From positions 1-64,000 of the forward strand of contig JAFIGC010000006.1 in the NCBI GenBank assembly GCA_020831635.1: 64,000 nt of DNA, written 5' to 3'. The notes under the pieces were generated by a model. That model ran no database searches, was not told the origin of the DNA, and was given only the letters and a program-made list of their open reading frames with translations. Numbering within the stretch: the first letter of the stretch is position 1; the number at the start of each line of letters is the position of its first letter. Below are positions 50,601 to 58,037 of the stretch, in pieces. This DNA is from Verrucomicrobiota bacterium. Lineage in GTDB: Bacteria; Verrucomicrobiota; Kiritimatiellia; SS1-B-03-39; UBA6053. A program made the position numbers and the translations under genes.

Positions 50601-52006
50601 ATGTCCCTGACCATAATCGTGTGAGCAGGTGTATCCAAGGTTTCAAAAAACCGCACGTTCGCACTGACGTTGAAATCGCCCTGCACATTCGAGGATCGTC
50701 CGTCTTCACTGAAATAGGAACCAAAAAAAGCCTTCCGGTCGGCATCCCAGCGCAGTGTCACCCGACCTTCGTCATGCAGTTCGACTTGAGCGTGGACAGG
50801 GACGACCTTTCCGACCACCTCCATGTTTTGAATTTGTTGGGGGGCCTCGATTGGACGCCCAGTCTCTTTGTCCAGCACCGCAACCTCGAAAAGAAACGGC
50901 TCCCGGACATCCAACTCCTCCCGGATGCCGCCCAGTACGCGTGCCTCCACCGTCCACCATGTTTCCACGTCCACCCAGATATCGGCCTGAAGCCCCTTGG
51001 GCTCTATCCGCCAGACGCCCGGCTCAGGGTCCTGAATGGTATACGCCAAAGCATTTTCTCCCCTCCGACTTCTGATTGAAACCGAGGGATGGCTGGAGGA
51101 TGTAATTGGTCGATTATTATGCAAAAAATTCACATCCATCTGACTACCACGGATTCTGCTAACCAGATTCGGTCTACGACTGGTACTGAGCACAATTTGC
51201 ATTTCAGTGATTTTGTCACCAACCTCAACTTCTATGGACTCGCCGACTACCCGCTGAGGGGGGATTGGACGTGCCGTCAGTTGATGCCAAAGATTCTGAT
51301 AAATGGGCCGCAAGTCTTCGGCGGAACGCGCCCAATACATGGCCCCATGCGTCATTGAACTGACAAGCGAACTAAAGGCCAGATCAATATCTTTTTTTCG
51401 GGCATCCTCCTCCGAGCCCAGCACGATCGTGTGGATGGAAATCTCAGACTGGTTGAACCATTCAGTATCCCTTGCGATCAGAGGCCTCCACTGCTCCCCG
51501 AAAAAAGCATCTGTGCCTGGACCATAGCGATTAACCATAGCAGCCGCTGATCGACTTTGCATGCGACCATCCGTAAGCAGGATAAGGACCTTGCGTCGTC
51601 CCGGGTCGTCAGGGAGGCCTTTTAACATGTCTCTCCCAGCACGTATGCCCAACAAGATATCTGTAAAACCATCAGGTCGTTCCTGATATATTCTTTGCTT
51701 GACTTGATCAAAAAAACCATCCGTCACCGGTTGGGGCTCGATTTGAAGCGCACTCAGATCCCAAGAGAATCCAGAGACACCCAGTGTGTCGTCGGGGGTA
51801 AGCCCAATGGCAAACAATTCAAGCGCCCGCACCGCCAATTCCATTCTGGATGCCGAAGCGCGTCCGTCTGTTTCAAGCCTCATGCTACCGGAACAATCGA
51901 GTACGAACACCACATCCATTGGTGCACGTCCATATCCAATATTCGGCAACAACATTCCGAACAAAACAGAAAAACAGAAAAATATCTTTTTTAGGTTAAA
52001 TCTCAT
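47651..52006 (-). CDS. Exported, membrane-anchored VWA-PKD protein
   Basis: A 1451-residue protein. A signal peptide ([19 protein letters not shown]) leads to a VWA domain with MIDAS motif [11 protein letters not shown]. A long series of beta-sandwich domains follows, then two PKD domains ([20 protein letters not shown] and [16 protein letters not shown]). A transmembrane helix comes next ([20 protein letters not shown]), a further domain of about 200 residues and a last transmembrane helix ([20 protein letters not shown]). It therefore displays VWA and PKD outside and has a domain between two membrane spans. It is the first gene of the minus-strand operon and pairs with the tubulin-like GTPase. 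I prefer ATG 52006, which gives a normal signal peptide, over the in-frame TTG at 52024. Confidence 0.8.
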   Translation of the reverse strand: [1451 protein letters not shown]

Positions 52007-52070
52007 GAAATCATCATCTCGCAAAGGATTGATATTCCGCTTAATTCACACTTAGCCTTCTGATAAATTT

Positions 52071-52235
52071 TCATCCAATCACCGTGCAGGTAAATTTCGC
52101 TGTCCACTGCAAGGACTTCAAAAGATAGCCATTGACCAAAAATACTGTGCCTACGTTTTTTTTTATCATGTCGCCCTGATTTGAGTCATTGGTTGGACTG
52201 GGTTCAACCCAGCCATAACTGGAGATGTACTTCAT
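52071..52235 (-). CDS. Possible small protein (54 aa), low support
   Basis: A minus-strand ORF encoding MKYISSYGWVEPSPTNDSNQ and ending KSLQWTAKFTCTVIG. I do not recognise it. It has no good ribosome site, but the composition is not repeat-like. It may be a fragment of a former gene, or a leader peptide of the operon starting at 52006. Confidence 0.25.
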   Translation of the reverse strand: MKYISSYGWVEPSPTNDSNQGDMIKKNVGTVFLVNGYLLKSLQWTAKFTCTVIG

Positions 52236-52334
52236 AGCAATCTTTGTTTGAATAGGCTAAGTGACGATGTCAAGCCCCCGTACGATTTTTTTATTCATTT
52301 CTGGAAATAAAATACTTAAAAACTTGGCCCGCTG

Positions 52335-52388
52335 CCGGAAATCGAAGGAAGGGATCGCTCATTTGGCCATCCCTTTCCTCGATCCGGG
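52335..52388 (-). terminator. Imperfect inverted repeat, possible terminator of the large hydrolase gene
   Basis: The left arm CCGGAAATCGAAGGAAGGGAT (given as CCGGA and ATCGAAGGAAGGGAT, 52335-52355) pairs with ATCCCTTTCCTCGATCCGG (52369-52387) with a few mismatches and a 13-base loop. It lies about 195 bp beyond the stop of the 52582-57519 gene. No T-run follows directly, so intrinsic termination is only possible, not shown. Confidence 0.35.
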
Positions 52389-52581
52389 AAAATGGGAAGC
52401 CAGAATAAGCACGCCCCCCTTGCGGGAGGTCGTGGATCTATACATGGATTTTTTTCGCTTTTTCATTTTTCAATTTCCTTGTGAAATTTCCGAATAAACC
52501 AAGGTGAAATCAGACATGTTGGCCACGGAGGAATTAGATGGATATGACGAAAAGCTCGAGATTTTCTTTCGTTCCATCCTG

Positions 52582-55500
52582 TCACTCCAAGCGATATCGA
52601 TAAAAAACGGCATTGCCCGCTTCGGAAGACTCTTCACCCACGCGGGTCCAGTTGGCCCGGTGGCCGAGTTCGGGGGTGGATTCGAGGACCCAGGTCTCTC
52701 CGTTTTCGCAAGTCCAGTCCGCGGGGGGCAGATTGCCGTTTTGTATGGGCTGGATTTGGGGTCGTTGCAGGGTGTGCGTTCCCATGCGGGTCATCAGCAG
52801 GCTTTGGAAGCCTTCCTCTTCATAATCGGTTCCGTTGATCCGCACGGCTCCGTACTGGCTGGCCCCGAGGTGGACGTTGCCGCCCCAGTCCACGGCCAGC
52901 CGGGTGGGCAACACCGCATCCCGATCAACGGCGGTCAGGATTTTCAGGTCGCGCGCATTTAGATTCTGGTCAAAGGCGGCGACAAAACCGTGGATCGCCC
53001 CTTCACTGTCCCATGCTTCCTGCCGGAACAAAAGTGTCCCGCTGTAATATCCGGCCAGGTGAATGTCGCCTTTTCGGTTGACGGTGACATCCCAGGCCTC
53101 GGACAAATGATCCCCGTCCATGGCGTGCAAGCCGCCGAGGGCTCCATTCGGATGGAGATGGAGCAGCACGGCATGGGCTTGGGGACGGTTCGGGAAGTGT
53201 TGATCGTGAAAACGCGGCTCCACACCGCTCATTTGACCGGCGATGAGCACGCCGAGTCCGTCGGGATGGATGGCGCTGCCATAGGTGCGGTTCGCGCCAA
53301 GTCCCCCGCCGTGCCGCAACCACATGGGCGCTCCGTTGGCATCCAAGGCGGCCACGAAGATATCCTCGGTTCCCCGGCTTTCCACGGTGTGATCCCCCCA
53401 GGTCAAGGTCCCCTCGAAATCTCCGGTGAGATAGAGCATTCCCTCACGATTGCTTTCCATGCCATAGGCGCGGGTGCGGCCCGATCCCTGACCGCTTCGC
53501 AACCAACGGTACGCCCCCAGGGCATCGAGGCGGAGAAGAAAGGGATCGCGGTCGGCAAGACTCTGCACCGACTCGTCTCCATGTGCCAAAGCCCCACGAA
53601 AATATCCACCCACGGTGATGTCGCCGGACGGGTCCACGGCCACATCCATGGCGTAGGCATAATTGTCCGGCGAAGGTTCCCGGGGTTCGGGTCGGAAGAA
53701 CCAGACGAGGCGTCCGTCCGCCTTCAAGCGGAGTACAAAGAGGTCGCGGGTGCCCTTGGCATGGTGTGTTTCTCCCGCCACGGAAAGGCTTTCACTGAAA
53801 TAACCGCAGAGAATGAGGTCTCCATTTGCGGCCCGCACCAGACCTTCGCCCACCACATGCCCGGTTCCGGTCAGGGGGAGAAGCCAGTCCACGTCCCCTG
53901 CGGCATTCCGGGCCACGAGGACGGTATGAAAATGTCCTTGCCCTCCCGCCACGGTTGCGCCGTCAAGCTGTATCGAGTCTTTGAACTGGAGGAGCTGGAA
54001 GAGCCTGCCGTCGTGATCCACCGCCAGCCGGCTCACGCGTGATCCACTTTGAACGGCCGCGGTGCGCACCCAATCAAACGCCGGCAAGCGCGCGGGAGAT
54101 GGACGAATGATTTGAAAGGTGAAGTCGCTGAGATTGCCCAGGTGATCGGCGGCCTGGATGTGAATCGTATTTTCACCTTCCTCCAAGGTCACCGGATGTT
54201 GCCATTGCACCGATTCCCGGTTTTGGGCGTGCACACCCGAAAGGGTCTGACCGTTGATCCGCAACCAACTGACCCCGTTGCTCCCGCGATAGGCGTCACT
54301 CACGCTGCCGGAAAGGAGGAGTTCCGCAGTGTCCGCGGAAACGGTTTGGGGCAAGTCTCCCACATAAATGCCCGGTCCGGTTTCGTCCGGCACATTCCGA
54401 ATGAGGAAGGCGTGATTGCGGTTGATGACTTGTCCCTCCATCTGCAGACGGGCCCGAATCGTGAGTGTGGTGTTGGCATCCACGTATCCGGTTTGAAACA
54501 GGTTGGGTCCCACTTGTTGGATCAACGGATCCGCTTCGTCCAAGATCCATTCCACCTGCACGTGCTTCAGGCTGCCATCACTGTATTTGGCAAAGGTTTG
54601 CAGGTCCAGGTATCCGCCTTCCCACACTTCGGAAGGTCCTTCGACAAGTAAATCCACCAGAGCGGGCAGCTGGTAAAAATCCAAAATACGAAGACGGTGC
54701 TCGGCGTGCCGGGTCACCCCGTGCAGGGTGGCGGTGGCGTCCACCCAAACGGTGCGGTCGGCGTTGACCTCCCCGGCGGTCACCCGTCCCTGGGCATTCA
54801 CCTGCGCGTGCGCGGAGGTCAGCGACCATTGGGGGGTCACCGCTTCTGTGCGGCCATCCGAAAACAAGGCCTTGGCGGAAAGGTTCACGGATTGATTTTC
54901 TTCGACGCTACCCGGTCCCTCGATGAGCAAGCGCTCAAAGCGGGGTTCTTCCCCTTCGGGATGAAGCGTGACCGCGCGGGTGGCGACGAGGGTTTGTCCG
55001 CCAAAGCTGTATTCGGCGCGGACGGTGACTTCGGTGACGGCATGTACGCTGCCCGTCTGCAAATATCCATTGCCGCTGATGGTCGCCAGGGAACTGTTCA
55101 CCGTCCACCGGTTGGGACTGATGGTCTGGGTGCTGCCGTCGCTGAATGCGGCGCGGGCATGAAACACAGAGAGGGTGTTTTCGGCATGGGAGGCGGGACC
55201 CTCGATGGTCAGATGGGTGAGTTCCACAGGATCTTCGGTGGTCATCAGCAAACGAACGTCGTCAATGCGGAAAATGGTGGAATCGGCATAATCGGTTTGG
55301 GCTGCAAAAATCAAAAAGAGACTTTCGCCGGCGTGCGCCTGCACCAAATGGGTGATATCAAAGCGTTTCCGGCGGTAATCCCCCGGCTCGCGCTTGTGGA
55401 GATTGGAGAATTCGGCCACGGTGCCCACGTGCTGATCCGACCCGGTGGCCAAGTCCACTTTCATGGTGTCATACGCGATGGTGGTGGTGGTCTCATGAGA

Positions 55501-57519
55501 GCTGACATTGAGATAGAATTCCAATTCCGCCTTTTGCACGCCGACGGGAATGGGCACAAACTGGGAAATGGCGCCCATGGCATCGTTCGCATTTCCCAGA
55601 TAAGCATACCCCTTGCCGCGCCGTGGAAAATCCAGTTCCACCACATCCGCATACCCCACCGGAGTCCAGGGGGCCTTGCCATTTTCAAAATCCCCGTTCA
55701 CAATCACATCCGTGACCGCCTGCCCGCCGTCGGCTCCGTCCAGATCCAAGACCAAAATGTCGCGGGAAGCGGTGCGGGTGCGTCCATTCTCGCTGTAACT
55801 GGCGTAGAGCATCACTGTTTGATTGGCATTCACATGATGGGCGCTCAGCACCCCTTGCGAGGAAATCGACGCCGGCCCACTTCGCTGCCAAACCGCATCC
55901 ACCAGGCGGTGGCTGCCGTCCTCGTATAAGGCTCTGGCCCGGTACTGGGCGGAAGTGCCCTCGTCCAAGGCCGGGGGGCCTTCGATCACCAAAGCGGAAA
56001 GTGGACTCGCGGGCGTCACCGGGGGCAACACATGGAAGCCGTGGGGCTCGGAGATGTTTGATCCGTCAACGACCCGTACCGTCCAGCTTCCCGCTTCGGC
56101 GCCAGTGGCAATGTGATAGGTAATACGGGTGTCGGTGGCACTGGCGGGCATCCGGTTTTCGTATGTCACCCCGGAACCGTCCGTGAACAGCAATCGGGCA
56201 TTCGGGGGAAAATGACGCCCCTGTATCACGATTTCCCGGGTTTCCGGCAAGGGCAAGCCGACAAAAGACTGCGGGGACATGGACTCGATCACCGGGCGCG
56301 TGACACCCGTGCGGGGCACGGTCACCGCCTGGCTGAAGGTCATGGCTTCCGGACGCGACGCCCGCCAGACTTTGACCACAAAGCGCTGGTCCGTGTGTGT
56401 ATTGGGGCTGACATGCAACGTGGCCGTGTCCGCGCCGTTATAAAGCGCGGGGTCCAACGGGTGCCACTCATTTTCCCGATACCACGCGTATTGAAAGGGC
56501 CCTTGCCCATGAACGGTTACGGTAAGGGTTCCCGTGGAGGGGTCGTACACGGGGACGGAAGGGACCTCGGGGAAATGAGGCTCTTCATGCACCAGGCTTT
56601 TGTAGAAGCCGAAATTATCATAGCGAATTGGCCATGAGGTTAAGGAGTTCACCAAACCGTCGGGAATTCCGTTTCCCGGTGTTGTGGCCATGACGGTATC
56701 CGCAAAAAACCTTAGCGGTCCATGATGACTTTTGTAATAAGAGATTTTTTCACCATCAGAGTCCAAATAACTGAAATCGACCCTCAACTCTCGGTCAAGG
56801 AACCTCAATTCATCAAATGTCTGCGAAGTCGCTTTTTCAAAATGAAGCAAAAACCAGTTGCTAAGATCAAAGGTATTTGCGGCAAAATAATTATGCAATC
56901 GATACAGCCTTTCGTTACCTGAAACCTTCAAAAGACCGCCCATTCCATGGGCCGTTAAGGGATGGGATGTTTCAATCAAGTTCGGAATAAAGGGGTCCAA
57001 CAGGATGACGGAAACCGTGATATGTGGATTGTCTTTCAAAATTCCTTCCGCCGCACTTCTCGCAAGCCAGGCACCCGCACTGTGGGCTATAAATTCCACC
57101 TTGCGAAGGTTTGGTTGATCGCGCAGATTCTGAGCGAGAGATAAACCGAAAATGTGCGCCCTTTCAGCGGCGAGCGGAGCACTAATAGGGCCTTCACTCA
57201 GTCCACCTGTAGCCGCAGAATCGGACCAATCATAGACATGAAAATCCCATCCGCTTTGTGTCAGGCGAGTTTCCAGACTGTTTTTCAAGATCTTCATGTC
57301 GCCCTCGGCGTACATATTGGGTTTGGCACCGGGATTCCACCCGTGAACCAGGATCACCATCTTTTCGACATCCGCCCTCATGTCAGGTTTCAGGGCCCCC
57401 GAAGCCACTGGGAAACCTGCGATTGGCGCGAGAACCAAGCAAAGGCTGAAGGCGCTCCAGACGAAACGGGTCAGAAAAGAAAGCTGAAGAGAGAGACGGG
57501 GCAGGTTGAATGTGATCAT
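52582..57519 (-). CDS. Very large exported serine-hydrolase / Ig-like / propeller protein
   Basis: A 1645-residue secreted protein. The signal-peptide region is RFVWSAFSLCLVLAPIAGF. An alpha/beta hydrolase domain follows: MVILVHGWNPG, nucleophile in FIAHSAGAWLARSA and acid in VILLDPFIPN. Four bacterial Ig-like repeats come next, each starting like LVIEGPPALDEGTSAQYRAR with variants LTIEGPASHAEN, LLIEGPGSVEEN and LLVEGPSEVWEG. A region of repeated short units (DVAVDPSGDITVGGYFRG, DVTVNRKGDIHLAGYYSG) suggests a propeller. The C-terminus WVLESTPELGHRANWTRV...FYRYRLE is a tail typical of exported Verrucomicrobiota proteins. I chose ATG 57519 with GAGG just upstream. It is probably a cell-surface or secreted esterase/lipase. 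It is separate from the 19-gene operon. Confidence 0.8.
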   Translation of the reverse strand: MITFNLPRLSLQLSFLTRFVWSAFSLCLVLAPIAGFPVASGALKPDMRADVEKMVILVHGWNPGAKPNMYAEGDMKILKNSLETRLTQSGWDFHVYDWSDSAATGGLSEGPISAPLAAERAHIFGLSLAQNLRDQPNLRKVEFIAHSAGAWLARSAAEGILKDNPHITVSVILLDPFIPNLIETSHPLTAHGMGGLLKVSGNERLYRLHNYFAANTFDLSNWFLLHFEKATSQTFDELRFLDRELRVDFSYLDSDGEKISYYKSHHGPLRFFADTVMATTPGNGIPDGLVNSLTSWPIRYDNFGFYKSLVHEEPHFPEVPSVPVYDPSTGTLTVTVHGQGPFQYAWYRENEWHPLDPALYNGADTATLHVSPNTHTDQRFVVKVWRASRPEAMTFSQAVTVPRTGVTRPVIESMSPQSFVGLPLPETREIVIQGRHFPPNARLLFTDGSGVTYENRMPASATDTRITYHIATGAEAGSWTVRVVDGSNISEPHGFHVLPPVTPASPLSALVIEGPPALDEGTSAQYRARALYEDGSHRLVDAVWQRSGPASISSQGVLSAHHVNANQTVMLYASYSENGRTRTASRDILVLDLDGADGGQAVTDVIVNGDFENGKAPWTPVGYADVVELDFPRRGKGYAYLGNANDAMGAISQFVPIPVGVQKAELEFYLNVSSHETTTTIAYDTMKVDLATGSDQHVGTVAEFSNLHKREPGDYRRKRFDITHLVQAHAGESLFLIFAAQTDYADSTIFRIDDVRLLMTTEDPVELTHLTIEGPASHAENTLSVFHARAAFSDGSTQTISPNRWTVNSSLATISGNGYLQTGSVHAVTEVTVRAEYSFGGQTLVATRAVTLHPEGEEPRFERLLIEGPGSVEENQSVNLSAKALFSDGRTEAVTPQWSLTSAHAQVNAQGRVTAGEVNADRTVWVDATATLHGVTRHAEHRLRILDFYQLPALVDLLVEGPSEVWEGGYLDLQTFAKYSDGSLKHVQVEWILDEADPLIQQVGPNLFQTGYVDANTTLTIRARLQMEGQVINRNHAFLIRNVPDETGPGIYVGDLPQTVSADTAELLLSGSVSDAYRGSNGVSWLRINGQTLSGVHAQNRESVQWQHPVTLEEGENTIHIQAADHLGNLSDFTFQIIRPSPARLPAFDWVRTAAVQSGSRVSRLAVDHDGRLFQLLQFKDSIQLDGATVAGGQGHFHTVLVARNAAGDVDWLLPLTGTGHVVGEGLVRAANGDLILCGYFSESLSVAGETHHAKGTRDLFVLRLKADGRLVWFFRPEPREPSPDNYAYAMDVAVDPSGDITVGGYFRGALAHGDESVQSLADRDPFLLRLDALGAYRWLRSGQGSGRTRAYGMESNREGMLYLTGDFEGTLTWGDHTVESRGTEDIFVAALDANGAPMWLRHGGGLGANRTYGSAIHPDGLGVLIAGQMSGVEPRFHDQHFPNRPQAHAVLLHLHPNGALGGLHAMDGDHLSEAWDVTVNRKGDIHLAGYYSGTLLFRQEAWDSEGAIHGFVAAFDQNLNARDLKILTAVDRDAVLPTRLAVDWGGNVHLGASQYGAVRINGTDYEEEGFQSLLMTRMGTHTLQRPQIQPIQNGNLPPADWTCENGETWVLESTPELGHRANWTRVGEESSEAGNAVFYRYRLE

Positions 57520-57625
57520 AAACCTCAAGACGACATGCTTCGCGCTTTCTTTCACCAAACTTCAAATTTCAGGTCATTTAAACGTGATCGGATTTTTTGT
57601 TGTTGCATTGAGCCGGAAAACGCCC

Positions 57626-57846
57626 CCGGCGGGCTCGTCCCGCCGGAGCGAAAGACCTGTGGCTAGACAAGAATTTCCTTGTATCCCCCGGCCCCTGCCG
57701 CCTTGCGCGGCAGGGGAAGAAGTCTCTCACGGAGCCCATGCGGCAAGGGTCTTATTCACCTGCCGCGCAAGGCGGCAGGGGCCTTTCGTAGGTAGAGCCT
57801 GCCCCGTTAGCCTCAGTTCTGATTCACCATGCGGGGCAAGCCCGCA
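57626..57846. repeat. Cluster of four REP/BIME-like hairpins
   Basis: Hairpin 1 at 57626-57646 has stem CCGGCGGG, loop CTCGT and stem CCCGCCGG. Hairpin 2 at 57692-57716 has stem CCCCTGCCGC, loop CTTGC and stem GCGGCAGGGG. Hairpin 3 at 57759-57779 has stem CCTGCCGC, loop GCAAG and stem GCGGCAGG. Hairpin 4 at 57830-57846 has stem TGCGGG, loop GCAAG and stem CCCGCA. Loops of 2 and 3 are complementary, so these are inverted copies of one unit, as in REP/BIME arrays. Confidence 0.7.
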
Positions 57847-57892
57847 GGGGTCTGTTGGTGCGCTTTTTGGTACAGCCCTTCTGTTCGATAGA

Positions 57893-57913
57893 CCCTTAAG
57901 TCAGTACCATTCA
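57893..57913. repeat. Dispersed 21-bp repeat, copy 2
   Basis: This is the second copy of CCTTAAGTYAGTRCCATTCA (with one leading C), in the same orientation as the copy at 36-56. Again it is placed beside other palindromic repeats in an intergenic region. Confidence 0.55.
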
Positions 57914-58037
57914 AGGTGGGGCCCGTTCACACAGACGCAAAGAAATCAATCATTTTCACTTTTTCGATCCGCAGGCTTGCTTTTTGAGCTTTCGTTTCAT
58001 TTGTTAGGCGCGTCATTGGCAATTTGGCGAAAAGGTA

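Larger units (their letters stand above)
52007..52581. other. Intergenic region upstream of the 19-gene minus-strand operon
   Basis: This 575-bp region should contain the main promoter of the operon (transcribed leftward) and the terminator of the 1645-residue protein gene. I see an inverted repeat at 52335-52388 and one possible 54-codon minus-strand ORF at 52071-52235. Plus-strand ORF 52261-52497 (78 codons) spans the inverted repeat and is not credible. No confident -35/-10 elements were identified. Confidence 0.5.
57520..58037. other. Divergent intergenic region with REP-like hairpins
   Basis: This 518-bp gap separates the divergent hydrolase and lipid-transporter genes and should contain both promoters. 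It holds four short GC-rich hairpins and the second copy of the 21-bp dispersed repeat. Open frames crossing it (for example 57506-58171 plus) run straight through the hairpins and are not credible genes. Confidence 0.6.

Noticed and set aside
52261-52497. 78-codon plus-strand ORF
   Set aside because: It runs through the inverted repeat at 52335-52388 and has no ribosome site or recognisable protein character.
52990-55929. Long plus-strand open frames of 350 and 410 codons
   Set aside because: They are antisense shadows of the large exported hydrolase gene on the minus strand, whose domains and repeats are clear.
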